A stretch of 35,737 nucleotides of DNA from an uncultured Bacteroidales bacterium (GTDB lineage Bacteria > Bacteroidota > Bacteroidia > Bacteroidales > UBA932): NCBI GenBank assembly GCA_947367375.1, contig CANBDZ010000012.1, positions 1 through 35,737 of the forward strand, written 5' to 3'. The position numbers were made by a program, and so were the translations under genes. Of the stretch, positions 21,426 through 31,100 are shown in pieces. Each line of letters begins with the position of its first letter. Positions within the stretch are counted from its first letter, which is position 1. The notes under the pieces were generated by a model that was given only the letters and a program-made list of their open reading frames with translations, was not told the DNA's origin and made no database searches.

Positions 21426-23744
21426 TTAGTCAATGTTAGGCTGCTCCCAAACGATGGTCTCAGTACACTTGATCATCTGGCTCTGTCCGCCTACTGAAAG
21501 CGCGAAGTCACCTGCCTCGAGAGTCCACTTGCCATAGTAGTTCACGAATGCGAGATCCTTAGCTGTCACCTCGAGAGTTACAGTCTTTGTCTCACCTGGA
21601 GCAAGCTCGATCTTGTCGAATGCACGGAGACGGCGTACGTCTGGAGTTGAGCTTGCATACATGTCTGTAGAGAAGAGGAGAACGCTCTCCTTACCTGCTA
21701 CGCTGCCTGTGTTTGTAACGTCAACAGTCACCTTGAGAACATCGTCAGAGTCGAACTCAGTTGCAGAAACTGTCATGTTCGAGTACTCGAATGTTGTGTA
21801 GCTGAGACCGTGTCCGAAAGGCCACTGAACGTCCATGACTGCGTCATAGTTGTAAACTCCGAACATAGTAGTCTGGTTCTCAGCCGGCTTGTAATCGTAG
21901 ACAGCGAACTTGTTGGTGTACTTAGGATAAGTGAAAGGAAGCTTTCCGCTGAAGTTTGCCTCACCTGCAAGGAGGGTTGCAAGAGCATCCGCACCGAAGT
22001 TACCAGGGAGGAGGATGTCAACGACAGCTGTAGCAAGAGGCTCGATGTCGCTGATGATGCGTGGACGTCCCTCGTTGAGAACGAAGATGATCGGACGACC
22101 TGTCTCAGCAAGAGCTCTCACAAGCTTCTTCTGGTTCTCAGAAAGGTTCATGTTCTCGTCATTACCAGGAGTCTCGCAATAAGTGTTCTCACCGATACAA
22201 GCGATGATCACGTCAGACTGTCTTGCAGCCTTTACTGCCTCCTTGATGCTTGTAGCCTGATCGAACTTCCAGTTTGGAGTCATAAGATCGTACTCTACGC
22301 CAGGTACATATGTAACATTGTCAAACTTAGCGTCGAGAGCCTCATAGATAGTGTTATACTTGTCTGTGAATGCCGGGAATGATGCTCCATGGCCCTGCCA
22401 AGTGTATGACCAGCCACCGTTGAGTGTTCTGATTGAATGTGCGTTAGGACCTGTAACGAGGATCTTGAGATCCTTCTTCAAAGGAAGGATACCGTTGTTC
22501 TTGAGAAGAACCTCTGACTCCAATGCAGCCTCATAAGCAAGCTTTGCATGAGCGTCGCTTCCGAACTCAGGATAGTCCTCAAGAAGAGTGTCAGGCTGGT
22601 CGAAGAGACCGAGGCGGAACTTGAGGCGGAGGATACGACGTACAGCGTCATCCACTCTTGACATAGGAACCTCACCTTCCTCAACGAGTTCCTTGAGGTC
22701 GATTGCGAACTGGCACTCATAAGGAACCATAGCCATGTCGATACCTGCATTGATAGCAAGCTTCACAGCCTCTTTCTTAGATGAAGCCACACGCTCACGG
22801 GTGTAGAGGTTGTTGATGTCAGCCCAGTCTGTAACGATCATACCGTCCCAGTTCAGGTCTTCCTTCACCCACTGAGTGAGGAGCTCTGTGTTGCAGTGGA
22901 AAGGAACACCGTTGTTGCTTGCAGAGTTCACCATGATTGTAAGGGCACCTGCCTGCATTGCCTCCTTGAAAGGCTCGAAGTGCTTCTCACGAAGCTCTGA
23001 TGCTGCGATTGAAGCAGGTGTACGGTCCTGTCCTGTTACAGGCACACCGTAACCCATGAAGTGCTTTGCACAAGCTGCGATGTTGAAAGGTCCCACGTGG
23101 TTAGGGTCATCACCCTGCATACCCTTCACCTCAGCTACAGCCATCTGTGCGTTGAGATAAGTGTCCTCACCGAAACTTTCCCACATACGTGACCACTCAG
23201 GATTACGTCCGAGGTCCATTGTTGGAGAGAAAGTCCAAGGAACATTGGCAGCGCGGCTCTCGTATGCAGTCACAACACCCATATTATAGGCGTGCTCTCT
23301 GTTGAAAGATGCGGCGATGTTGATTTCCTGAGGGAAGAGGATACCACCGAGGACATATGATGTTCCGTGAATATGGTCGAGACCATAAAGAGTAGGGATA
23401 CCTGTCTCTTCGAGAGAGATGCGGTTGACTTCCTTGATGAAGTTGTTGAAGTCCTCCGGAGTCTGTGCCATGTCACCGAGAGTGTTGAGCACTGATCCGA
23501 TCTTGTAGGTTCTGAGGATAGAGTCACCTGCAGGAGTAAGCTCTACGCCGTTTGCAAGAGCGGTTGCGGTGATCTGAGTCATCTGGCCGACCTTCTCCTC
23601 AAGGGTCATGTTCTTGAGGATTTTCTCGATCTTCGCTTCGATTTCCTTATCCTGCGGGATTGCAGGGGCAACAGATGTCTTACAGCAGCATGAAGCAGCA
23701 AGAACTGCAGCTGCACAATAGATAAACAAGTTTTTTAGTTTCAT
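21426..23744 (-). CDS. GH3-family beta-glucosidase-type lipoprotein
   Basis: A 772-residue exported glycoside hydrolase, BglX-like in layout. The signal ends in a lipobox (AVLAASC, Cys19). The (beta/alpha)8 domain covers about 35-390 and contains the GH3 landmarks [29 protein letters not shown] and the nucleophile Asp306 in MIVTDWADI. The alpha/beta sandwich follows with [12 protein letters not shown] and [19 protein letters not shown], which should supply the acid/base Glu. A fibronectin-III-like domain closes the protein. It probably removes terminal beta-linked glucose or related sugars from oligosaccharides in the periplasm; substrate specificity cannot be set from sequence alone. No SusC/SusD pair is nearby, so this is not a typical polysaccharide-utilisation locus. 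Confidence 0.93.
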   Translation of the reverse strand: MKLKNLFIYCAAAVLAASCCCKTSVAPAIPQDKEIEAKIEKILKNMTLEEKVGQMTQITATALANGVELTPAGDSILRTYKIGSVLNTLGDMAQTPEDFNNFIKEVNRISLEETGIPTLYGLDHIHGTSYVLGGILFPQEINIAASFNREHAYNMGVVTAYESRAANVPWTFSPTMDLGRNPEWSRMWESFGEDTYLNAQMAVAEVKGMQGDDPNHVGPFNIAACAKHFMGYGVPVTGQDRTPASIAASELREKHFEPFKEAMQAGALTIMVNSASNNGVPFHCNTELLTQWVKEDLNWDGMIVTDWADINNLYTRERVASSKKEAVKLAINAGIDMAMVPYECQFAIDLKELVEEGEVPMSRVDDAVRRILRLKFRLGLFDQPDTLLEDYPEFGSDAHAKLAYEAALESEVLLKNNGILPLKKDLKILVTGPNAHSIRTLNGGWSYTWQGHGASFPAFTDKYNTIYEALDAKFDNVTYVPGVEYDLMTPNWKFDQATSIKEAVKAARQSDVIIACIGENTYCETPGNDENMNLSENQKKLVRALAETGRPIIFVLNEGRPRIISDIEPLATAVVDILLPGNFGADALATLLAGEANFSGKLPFTYPKYTNKFAVYDYKPAENQTTMFGVYNYDAVMDVQWPFGHGLSYTTFEYSNMTVSATEFDSDDVLKVTVDVTNTGSVAGKESVLLFSTDMYASSTPDVRRLRAFDKIELAPGETKTVTLEVTAKDLAFVNYYGKWTLEAGDFALSVGGQSQMIKCTETIVWEQPNID

Positions 23745-23761
23745 AAGTATTGGGTTATTAA

Positions 23762-24649
23762 TTACTTCCTGCTTTCAATCAACAGTTCTCCGAGCTCCTT
23801 CACGTCTCTGCAGACAAGGTCTGGCGGGAAGAACTCCGGAGCCGGGTTGGTTCTTGCGTCCTCAGCCACCTTGTCAACCACCTCAAGGGTAGTCTCACCT
23901 GAGAGGACGAGCACGCCGAAGGCGCCGGCATTGTGAGCTGTGGCTGTGTCTGTGTAGATACGGTCGCCTACCATAGCCACTTCCTCTGGCTTGAGATCGA
24001 GACGCTCCATAATGCCATAAAGCATGTTAGGATCCGGCTTTCCGAGAGTGATGTCAGGCTGTCTTCCTGTTGCATGCTCTATGCACTTGCACATAGATCC
24101 GCAGTCAACGAGTACAACCTTCTGGTCTGTAGGGCAGACTCTGTCAGGATTTGTAGCGATGTACGGAACTCCCTGAGAAGCCCACCATGCCGAACGGCAG
24201 AGTCTCTGATAGTTCAAAGTCATGTCAAAGGCCACAACAAGAACATCAGGAACGTCATTCGGTTCATCTGCGCAAGACTCGAATCCAGCCTTCTCGAACT
24301 GAGAGATCATACTTGGAGTACCAAGCAGGAAGAGGCGCTTGGCCTCAGGGTAATGAGTCTTGATGTAATCGATCGCAGCCAGTGAAGTAGTGTACATGTT
24401 CTCTTCATCAGCCTGGATTCCGAGACCTTCAAGCTTCTTGAGGTAATCCGCCACCGAACGGGAAGGGTTGTTAGTCAGGAACGAGTAGCCGATACCTGCC
24501 TCCTTCATGTCAGAGAGGAACTTCAATGTGTAAGGGAAAAGTGTGCTGCCAAGATAGATGGTTCCATCCATATCAAGGGCAAGATGCTTGATCTTCGAGA
24601 GTCTCTCGCGAAGTTCAGGCGTAATGTTCTTATTGTGATTCTCTTTCAT
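23762..24649 (-). CDS. HAD-IIA family (NagD-like) phosphatase
   Basis: A 295-residue cytoplasmic phosphatase of the haloacid dehalogenase superfamily. Motif I is LALDMDGTIYLG (nucleophile and general-acid Asp). Motif II is FLTNNPSR. The long C2 cap domain lies between motifs II and III (about 75-200), as in NagD and p-nitrophenyl phosphatase relatives. The motif III/IV region is LGKPDPNMLYGI and MVGDRIYTDTATAHNAGAFGVLVLSGET. Substrates in this family include nucleotide and sugar phosphates; the exact one is unknown. It lies 17 nt before the GH3 gene and 6 nt after the MBL gene. Confidence 0.9.
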   Translation of the reverse strand: MKENHNKNITPELRERLSKIKHLALDMDGTIYLGSTLFPYTLKFLSDMKEAGIGYSFLTNNPSRSVADYLKKLEGLGIQADEENMYTTSLAAIDYIKTHYPEAKRLFLLGTPSMISQFEKAGFESCADEPNDVPDVLVVAFDMTLNYQRLCRSAWWASQGVPYIATNPDRVCPTDQKVVLVDCGSMCKCIEHATGRQPDITLGKPDPNMLYGIMERLDLKPEEVAMVGDRIYTDTATAHNAGAFGVLVLSGETTLEVVDKVAEDARTNPAPEFFPPDLVCRDVKELGELLIESRK

Positions 24650-24655
24650 AATAAA

Positions 24656-25450
24656 TTATAGTTCAAACATTTGTGACGGATATTGGCGAGGGAGGCAGCG
24701 AAGTGCCACTGTTCCCTTCTCAACTCCGATCTCTTTCAAAGCCTCCATCGAGCAACGATATGCGTGATCGTGCGTGTTGTTGTTCTCGCTGAGGTGACAG
24801 AGGAATATATTTCTGAGGCCAGGATGCCATATGCGCTTGAGCGCCGAGGCACATTCATCATTGCTGAGGTGACCGCAGCCCTGTACGATACGCATCTTGA
24901 GTTCGTATGTATATGGGCCGCTCATCAGCATATCCATATCATAATTTGACTCGATCACGACTGTGTCCGCCTGGCGGGCGTACTCCACAGCCTCGTCGGT
25001 CATTCTTCCGATATCAGTCATTATCACGAACTTGTGGCCTGCGACTTCGATAGCATATCCCACAGTCTGTGTCGCGTCGTGAGGGACAACGAAATATCTC
25101 ACCTTCATTCCCGCTACCTCGTTCCACTCACCCTCTGTGAGGATGCGTCTGCACGGTCCGATTGTAGGAGCTGTAAAGGTGTGTTTTGCAAGAGCATCGT
25201 GAATGGCCTTGGCGGTATACACCGGCTTTGTAAGGCGCTTGCAGAAGGATCCGAGGTGACGGATATGGTCGAGATGGTCGTGTGTCACCAGGACAGCAGA
25301 GAACGCATCCATATCCATATCATATTCCTGAAGGACCTTCTTGAGACGTCGCAGGCTTACGCCGGCATCGATGATGACGCCTCCTTCCTTCGTACCCAGG
25401 TAATAGCAGTTTCCGCAGCTTCCGCTGGAAAGGCTCATGAACTTGACCAT
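24656..25450 (-). CDS. MBL-fold metallohydrolase, YycJ/WalJ-like
   Basis: A 264-residue metallo-beta-lactamase-fold hydrolase. It begins with SLSSGSCGNCYYLGTKEGGVIIDAGVSLRRLKK, typical of the YycJ/WalJ group. The metal-binding motif is VTHDHLDHI (H-x-H-x-D-H), with further ligands likely at VVPHDA, MTDIGR and FLCHLSENN. Relatives are proposed nucleases linked to DNA repair or cell-wall control, but the substrate here is not certain. It is joined to the preceding HAD gene by a 2-nt gap, so translation is probably coupled. Confidence 0.9.
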   Translation of the reverse strand: MVKFMSLSSGSCGNCYYLGTKEGGVIIDAGVSLRRLKKVLQEYDMDMDAFSAVLVTHDHLDHIRHLGSFCKRLTKPVYTAKAIHDALAKHTFTAPTIGPCRRILTEGEWNEVAGMKVRYFVVPHDATQTVGYAIEVAGHKFVIMTDIGRMTDEAVEYARQADTVVIESNYDMDMLMSGPYTYELKMRIVQGCGHLSNDECASALKRIWHPGLRNIFLCHLSENNNTHDHAYRCSMEALKEIGVEKGTVALRCLPRQYPSQMFEL

Positions 25451-25452
25451 CC

Positions 25453-26088
25453 TTAATCCTCCAACGCTTTAGCGACTACAGCCCCGAGGTCTGTGCCTGG
25501 TTTATAATACACTGCAGGCAAGCCAGCAGCAATAGATCCCTCTACATTTGTCATAGAGTCATCGATGAAAAGCATCTGCTCTGACGGAAGTCCGATCTGC
25601 TCCACTACAGCCTTGTAGAATGACTCTGACGGCTTCAGGGCCTTCATCTCAAACGAGTAGAAGCACTTCCTGAAGATCTTGTCAAGAGGGATACCGGCCT
25701 CGTCGAACATCCTGCTCGAACAAGGAAGGCAGATCTCATTGTTGTTGCTGAGAAGGTAGAGGTCATACTCAGCCGAAAGATCCTTAAGCAGCTGCACCTT
25801 TTCGGGAGCGATGCCCACAAGGATGTGGTACATTGCCTTGTCCACATCTTCTGGCTTCGATCCCGGACGTGATTCAGCAAGCACTATCTTCCTGAACTCA
25901 TCGCCCGAAAGCAGTCCCTGCTCAAGCTCTCCGTATATTCCTTTCTGATGACAAGCATCGATGATGTCATCGATCTTGTGATAGCCGAGGCTCTCCTTGA
26001 AGGCCTTCTTGCAGTCCTCGATGTCGAGGTCTACAAGCACGCCTCCCATATCGAAGATCAACGCTTTTATATTCTTTTTACTGTTCAT
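25453..26088 (-). CDS. HAD-IA family hydrolase
   Basis: A 211-residue haloacid-dehalogenase-superfamily protein. Motif I is IFDMGGVLVDLD, whose Gly-Gly replaces the usual Asp-Gly as in the YihX/epoxide-hydrolase-like branch. Motif II is LYLLSNNNEI, motif III includes K140 in ALKPSESFY, and motif IV is MLFIDDSMTNVEGSIAAGLPAVYY. The cap domain (about 20-90) is the small helical type. In YihX-like enzymes a sugar phosphate such as glucose-1-phosphate is hydrolysed; that is a family-level guess here. The start overlaps the end of the upstream TPR gene by 11 nt. Confidence 0.88.
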   Translation of the reverse strand: MNSKKNIKALIFDMGGVLVDLDIEDCKKAFKESLGYHKIDDIIDACHQKGIYGELEQGLLSGDEFRKIVLAESRPGSKPEDVDKAMYHILVGIAPEKVQLLKDLSAEYDLYLLSNNNEICLPCSSRMFDEAGIPLDKIFRKCFYSFEMKALKPSESFYKAVVEQIGLPSEQMLFIDDSMTNVEGSIAAGLPAVYYKPGTDLGAVVAKALED

Positions 26089-28096
26089 TTTCCTGTTCGC
26101 AATATTTCTTTATGACACCATAGGCATCCTGGACTCCCAGCTCTCCTGCCCTCGAAAGGTCTATGCATCCCTTTTCCTTGTCCTTAAGGTATATGAGCAC
26201 CAGTCCTCTGTTGAAGTAGGCGTCACCCATATACGGATACAGGTCTATGGCTTTTGTGTAGTTGTCTATTGAATTTATCAGCTCTGACGACAGGCAGTAG
26301 AGATTTCCAAGGTTGTAGTAGGCATAAGGCAGGTTTGGAACAAGCTCCGCAGCCTTCTGCATGTCCTCTATTGCTTCTGTGTAGTCATACTGACGTGTGA
26401 TCTGATCCTTTACTCTCGCTCTTGTTGTTCCTGAGTCGTCCATCGAGAGTACCTGGACATTGCTCTCCATCGACGAAATGAATTCGATCATTTCAGCACG
26501 GAGGACTCCCCTGTTCAGTCTGTAGAATGCCGAATAGAGACTGTCATAGCCGCCCTCTTCGACAGCATCCTCAACAGCCTGTGAGTAATAGGCAAGGGAG
26601 GAGTTGAACTGCTTGCCGTTATAGTCATACAGAGCTCTGAGGAAAAGGTTGCGCGATGTCACATCCCCAGACCAGGCTGCAGCCTCGACAGCCTCAAGAT
26701 CCTGTTCATTCAGGGCCACATCATGTCCAAGAATGTCTACACCCACAGGTATTGCATTCTCGAACCTTGACATAAGAGGATGCTCGAAGCCACGATCGAG
26801 GGCATATTTGGTCTCATCCTTCTTTCCGGTGAGCACAAACTTATAGAGAGGTCTCAGTCTGATGTCGATGTCACGGTGCTGGAGAAGTTCATCATCAAAG
26901 CCCTTCTTGGCGAACTCCGCATCAAGTGACAGGAGCGCGCTGTACTTCTTTGTCGTGTCAGCAAACGAGCCGGCATCGGTCACATTGCGCTGGCGGTACT
27001 CAGAAACCTTCTTCTGAGCTATGTCATAGTCGTTGCGGGCCTCCTTGTGTCTGCCGAGGAGATTCTTGACATATGAACGGTTCATATATGCCTTTGCAAA
27101 GTCAGGATAGAGTTCGATGGCCTTGTCGTAGTCCTCAAGGGCATTGCGATACATTCCAAGCTCGATGAATATGGAAGCTCGGTTGAAGTACGCAAGCACG
27201 TTCTCAGGATTTATGTTCAGGACTCTGTCCATATCCTCAAGGGCATCTTCATATGCTCCAAGCTGTGCGCTTATAAGACCTCGGTTGTAGAGGGTCAGGG
27301 CATTGCCCGGCTCATCCTCAAGCACCCTGTTCAAGTCGTTCATCGCTTCCTGGTACCTCTCCTGCTCGTAATGCATGATGGCCCTGTTGAAGTAGGCGAA
27401 GGTGTTGGTGGTGTCAAGCTCGATGGCCTTGTCCATGTCCGCCATCGCAAGCTCGTAGTTCTTCTGCGAAGCGTAGAGGCGGCCTCTTCTCACATATCCT
27501 TCCGGATCGAAGCGGTCGAGCTTTATGGCCTTGTTGTAGTCCGCCACAGCCTTGACGGTGTCACCGAGGAAGAGGTAGCTTGCACCTCTGTTGAGATATG
27601 CCGAAGGATCCTTCGGTTCCTTACGGATATATTTGTCGAAGTCCTTGATGGCTGTCTCGAACTGCTGCGCGAGGAAATATGCAACTCCCCTACTGAAGTA
27701 AAGACCTTCATAACCGGGACGAAGGTCAATGGCCTTCTGAAGGTCGGCAAGGGCTGCGTCATAATTACCGAAACGGCTTTCGGTGATGCCGCGGTAGTGA
27801 TATCCCGAAGTAAACACAGGGTTTATGCGTACCGAACGGTCAAAGTCCCTCTTTGCTCCTCTGAGGTCACCGAGATTATATTTGGCGATACCCCTGAAGA
27901 AGAAGGTGTAGTAGTCAGCTGTGTCCAGCTGCGAGAGTATGTTGAAGTTTTCTATGGCCTGGGCGTACTTTCCGTCGGCAAGAGCCTGTCTTCCCCTGAA
28001 ATAGAAAACATCCTTATCGTATTGAGCATGAAGGTCCTGCAGGCCTGCCAAAATCATCAGGCAGGAAACGAGAAGAAGCTTCAAAAGGCGATTCAT
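26078..28096 (-). CDS. large exported tetratricopeptide-repeat protein
   Basis: A 672-residue protein with a signal peptide (MNRLLKLLLVSCLMILAGLQDLHAQ) and about 10-12 consecutive TPRs over residues about 30-370, easily seen as 34-residue units such as AYFNRAIMHYEQERYQEAMNDLNRVLEDEPGN. A less regular middle region (about 370-590) follows, then two further TPRs near the C-terminus (AYYNLGNLYCLSSELINSIDNYTKAIDLYP). Such proteins are protein-interaction scaffolds in the periplasm or outer membrane; the partner is unknown. The ATG at 28096 was chosen; a TTG 21 codons upstream is unlikely. The gene heads the seven-gene minus-strand operon and has its own promoter (28175-28205). Confidence 0.9.
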   Translation of the reverse strand: MNRLLKLLLVSCLMILAGLQDLHAQYDKDVFYFRGRQALADGKYAQAIENFNILSQLDTADYYTFFFRGIAKYNLGDLRGAKRDFDRSVRINPVFTSGYHYRGITESRFGNYDAALADLQKAIDLRPGYEGLYFSRGVAYFLAQQFETAIKDFDKYIRKEPKDPSAYLNRGASYLFLGDTVKAVADYNKAIKLDRFDPEGYVRRGRLYASQKNYELAMADMDKAIELDTTNTFAYFNRAIMHYEQERYQEAMNDLNRVLEDEPGNALTLYNRGLISAQLGAYEDALEDMDRVLNINPENVLAYFNRASIFIELGMYRNALEDYDKAIELYPDFAKAYMNRSYVKNLLGRHKEARNDYDIAQKKVSEYRQRNVTDAGSFADTTKKYSALLSLDAEFAKKGFDDELLQHRDIDIRLRPLYKFVLTGKKDETKYALDRGFEHPLMSRFENAIPVGVDILGHDVALNEQDLEAVEAAAWSGDVTSRNLFLRALYDYNGKQFNSSLAYYSQAVEDAVEEGGYDSLYSAFYRLNRGVLRAEMIEFISSMESNVQVLSMDDSGTTRARVKDQITRQYDYTEAIEDMQKAAELVPNLPYAYYNLGNLYCLSSELINSIDNYTKAIDLYPYMGDAYFNRGLVLIYLKDKEKGCIDLSRAGELGVQDAYGVIKKYCEQENEQ

Positions 28097-28174
28097 ATAT
28101 GCTTTTATTTTCTGTTGTTGTCTATTTTTTCTATTTTTGGCGGTCCAAATCGGCAACAAGGCCGGACCAACTTA

Positions 28175-28205
28175 CAAATATAAGCATTTCCAGCGCGTAT
28201 GCAAA
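28175..28205 (-). promoter_or_regulatory. promoter of the seven-gene TPR-to-murF operon
   Basis: TTTG (28205-28202), a 19-nt spacer and TATATTTG (28182-28175) match the Bacteroidota consensus fully. The predicted start near 28168 gives a leader of about 70 nt. The -33 box overlaps the first codons of the divergent M28 gene. Confidence 0.75.
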
Positions 28206-29212
28206 GAAAAAATCACGTCAATAAGGCAGTTCTTATAATGATTACATCATTATTGTGCATGACAGCCACCGCCCAAAGTTTCAGGACGGTGATACATGCG
28301 CCTGCACACAACGTGGTTCAGAAAGAAGAAATGGAGAAGAGAATCGGGTTCCTTTCGGACACTCTATGCCAAGGCAGAGGCACTGGAACACAGGGAGGTA
28401 CGGAAGCCGCATTCTGGATTGCCAGACAGTTCGAAGAAGCCGGCCTCATCCCGCTGGGACGCAACTGGGGAAAGTCATTCCGAACTTCAAACGGAACTGT
28501 AGGGCACAACATCTTGGGAATGTTGCCCGGATCCATCAAAAATCCCGCTGACAGCTACATAATAGTTGCAGCCCACTATGATCATCTTGGCATTCTTGGA
28601 GGTAAAGCCTATCCCGGGGCTGATGCCAATGCATCGGGCACTGCAGCTGTGACGATGCTTGCTGAGATGTTCACTGTCACAAAGTCAATCGGAAAGACTT
28701 ACGACACTAACATCATCTTTGTCGGACTTGATGCCAAGGAACTCGGAATGGCCGGCTCTGAAGCCTTGTGGAAATCGATCAAGGAAGGCAGCCTTACAGA
28801 CCCTCTGACCGGAAAGAAAATCACCAAGGAAAAGGTCAGGATGATGGTCAACATCGACCAGATCGGAAGCTCTCTCGCCCCTGTAAACAAAGACCGCGAG
28901 GACTACATCATAATGCTTGGCAGTCAGACACTTGACCCATTCCAAAAGGATCTGCTCCTTACATGCAACAGGATGTACGACATTGACCTTGACATCAGCC
29001 TCTCCTACTATGGAAGCCGTCAGTTCACAGACCTTTTCTGGAAGATAAGCGACCAGAAGATATTTGCCGACAACGGGATCCCGTCAGTCATGTTCACATC
29101 CGGAATAACAATGAACAACAACAAGATCCGAGACAAAGTCTCGACCTTGAATATGGATGTGCTCCAAAAGAGGATATATTTGATATATCACTGGATCGAA
29201 ACAATGCTGTAA
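28199..29212 (+). CDS. M28-fold (aminopeptidase-like) protein lacking key metal-site residues
   Basis: A 337-residue exported protein (hydrophobic signal ending TATAQ) that aligns without gaps to the M28 zinc aminopeptidase fold over most conserved blocks. First-site His126 is present in AAHYDHLG, as are Glu181 in LDAKELGMAGS and Asp220 in VNIDQIG. Three others are replaced: the bridging Asp of GADDNASG is Ala143 (GADANASG), the general-base Glu before the metal Glu is Lys180, and the His of the family DYH motif is Asn308 (MNNNKIRD). The enzyme is therefore probably inactive as a two-zinc peptidase and may be a binding protein. Family knowledge supports the residue roles; the loss of activity is inference. 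It is followed after 55 nt by an ABC exporter. Confidence 0.85.
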   Translation: MQRKNHVNKAVLIMITSLLCMTATAQSFRTVIHAPAHNVVQKEEMEKRIGFLSDTLCQGRGTGTQGGTEAAFWIARQFEEAGLIPLGRNWGKSFRTSNGTVGHNILGMLPGSIKNPADSYIIVAAHYDHLGILGGKAYPGADANASGTAAVTMLAEMFTVTKSIGKTYDTNIIFVGLDAKELGMAGSEALWKSIKEGSLTDPLTGKKITKEKVRMMVNIDQIGSSLAPVNKDREDYIIMLGSQTLDPFQKDLLLTCNRMYDIDLDISLSYYGSRQFTDLFWKISDQKIFADNGIPSVMFTSGITMNNNKIRDKVSTLNMDVLQKRIYLIYHWIETML

Positions 29213-29227
29213 AGCGAAAATATTGCT

Positions 29228-29235
29228 TATATTTG
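29228..29235 (+). promoter_or_regulatory. possible -7 element before the ABC exporter gene
   Basis: TATATTTG, the same sequence as the -7 box of the TPR operon, lies 33 nt before the exporter ATG. No -33 TTTG is at the expected distance, so this is a weak internal promoter candidate. Confidence 0.4.
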
Positions 29236-29267
29236 CAAGATTAAGAAACCCGATCTGATTCGAGCAA

Positions 29268-31100
29268 ATGAAAGCATTCTGGAAAATCTTAAAGCGCTTT
29301 GCCGCCCCATATAAGAGATACCTCGGAGGTTCAATCATCCTGAACCTTCTGTCAGCAGTATTCAACATCTTCTCATTCGCACTTCTCATCCCTATCCTGA
29401 ACATCCTCTTCAAACTGGACACAAACGTCTATGAGTTCATGCCGTGGGGAACAGGAATTCCGAGCAAGGAAGTGATAATGAATAACTTCTACTACTATGT
29501 CAGCCAGCTTGTAGACAAAGTGGGAGGTTCTAATGCCCTTCTCATTCTCGGACTCATCTTCGGTGGCATGACTCTGCTCAAGACCAGCTGCTATTTTGCA
29601 TCTTCGGCAGTGATGATCCCACTCAGAACAGGTATCGTACGCGACATCAGGACCATGGTCTACAACAAGCTCCTCAGCCTGCCGATGGGCTTCTTCTCAA
29701 AGCAGAAAAAGGGTGACATCATAGCACGAATGAGCGGCGACGTGACAGAGATCGAAGTGTCCATCGTGAGCTCGCTTGACATGCTCATCAAGAACCCGAT
29801 CCTCATAGTATGCTACTTCGGAGCACTGATCTATCTCAGCTGGGAGCTCACACTCTTTACCATATCTGTAGTTCCTCTCATGGCCTGGGGAATGGGTGCA
29901 ATCGGAAAGAAGCTCAAAAGGCAATCCCTTGAGGCTCAGGACAAATGGAGCGAGACAATGGCACAGCTAGACGAGACTCTCGGAGGTCTCCGAGTGATCA
30001 AAGCCTTCATCGCAGAAGACAAGATGAAGGAGAGATTCACAGTCACAGCCAACGAGTACCGCAAGGCATCTGGCAAAGTGGCCACACGTCAGGCTTCAGC
30101 CCATCCGGTGAGCGAGTTCCTCGGCTCTATCATGATCATGATAGTCCTCTGGTTCGGAGGTACGCTGATCTTAAGCGACAAGGCTCCTATCGACGCCCCT
30201 GCGTTCATTTTCTATATGACTATCCTTTACAGCGTTCTTGCACCTCTCAAGGAGTTCTCAAAGGCAAGCTACAACATTCCTAAGGGTCTCGCTTCAATGG
30301 AGCGTGTAGACAAGATCATGAATGCCGAAAACGACATCAGGGAGATTGCTGAGCCCGTCACTTTGAACGGATTCAATGACAAGATCCAGTTCAAGGGAGT
30401 TTCATTCAGCTATGAAGAAGGCAAGGAAGTTTTGACCGACATTGACCTCACTATTCCAAGAGGCAAGACTGTAGCTCTCGTAGGTCAGTCAGGATCCGGA
30501 AAGTCAACTCTTGTGGACCTTATCCCACGCTACTATGACGTCTGCGACGGTGCCATCACCCTTGACGGCACTGACATCAGAAACTTCCGCGTGAAGGACC
30601 TCAGAAGCCTTATCGGAAACGTAAACCAGGAGGCCATCCTCTTCAACGACACAATATTCAACAACATAGCCTTCGGAGTGGAAGGAGCCACCATGGAGCA
30701 GGTCATTGCAGCGGCCAAGATAGCCAATGCCCACGACTTCATCATGGAGAAAGAGGACGGCTACCAGACCAACATCGGAGACAGAGGAAGCAAGCTTTCA
30801 GGAGGCCAGAGACAGAGAATCAGCATTGCACGAGCGATCCTGAAGAATCCTCCTATCCTCATCCTTGACGAGGCGACATCCGCACTCGATACAGAATCAG
30901 AAAAGCTCGTCCAGGAGGCTCTCGACAGACTGACATCAAGCAGGACCACCATAGCCATCGCGCACAGACTCTCTACCATCAGAAACGCTGACGAGATCTG
31001 CGTGATGCACGAGGGACGTATCGTCGAGAGAGGACGCCACGAAGAGCTTCTCGCCCTTGACGGCTACTACAAGAAACTTAATGACATGCAGGCATTGTAA
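29268..31100 (+). CDS. ABC exporter, fused permease and ATPase (MsbA-like)
   Basis: A 610-residue half-transporter. The N-terminal exporter-type membrane domain (about 20-330) has six hydrophobic segments. The nucleotide-binding domain follows with Walker A GQSGSGKST (406-414), Q-loop NVNQEAILF, signature LSGGQRQR (510-517), Walker B ILILDEAT (530-537) and H-loop His566. It works as a homodimer in the inner membrane. The MsbA/lipid-export branch is most similar in layout, but the substrate (lipid, peptide or drug) is not decided by the sequence. Its TAA and the ATG of the next gene overlap by one base (TAATG). Confidence 0.92.
   Translation: MKAFWKILKRFAAPYKRYLGGSIILNLLSAVFNIFSFALLIPILNILFKLDTNVYEFMPWGTGIPSKEVIMNNFYYYVSQLVDKVGGSNALLILGLIFGGMTLLKTSCYFASSAVMIPLRTGIVRDIRTMVYNKLLSLPMGFFSKQKKGDIIARMSGDVTEIEVSIVSSLDMLIKNPILIVCYFGALIYLSWELTLFTISVVPLMAWGMGAIGKKLKRQSLEAQDKWSETMAQLDETLGGLRVIKAFIAEDKMKERFTVTANEYRKASGKVATRQASAHPVSEFLGSIMIMIVLWFGGTLILSDKAPIDAPAFIFYMTILYSVLAPLKEFSKASYNIPKGLASMERVDKIMNAENDIREIAEPVTLNGFNDKIQFKGVSFSYEEGKEVLTDIDLTIPRGKTVALVGQSGSGKSTLVDLIPRYYDVCDGAITLDGTDIRNFRVKDLRSLIGNVNQEAILFNDTIFNNIAFGVEGATMEQVIAAAKIANAHDFIMEKEDGYQTNIGDRGSKLSGGQRQRISIARAILKNPPILILDEATSALDTESEKLVQEALDRLTSSRTTIAIAHRLSTIRNADEICVMHEGRIVERGRHEELLALDGYYKKLNDMQAL

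Noticed and set aside
21426..23744. Polysaccharide-utilisation locus
   Set aside because: A GH3 enzyme is present but no SusC/SusD pair, hybrid two-component system or other glycosidase is near it.
27371..28183. 270-residue plus-strand open frame
   Set aside because: It is antisense to the TPR gene, and its repeats merely mirror the TPR periodicity.
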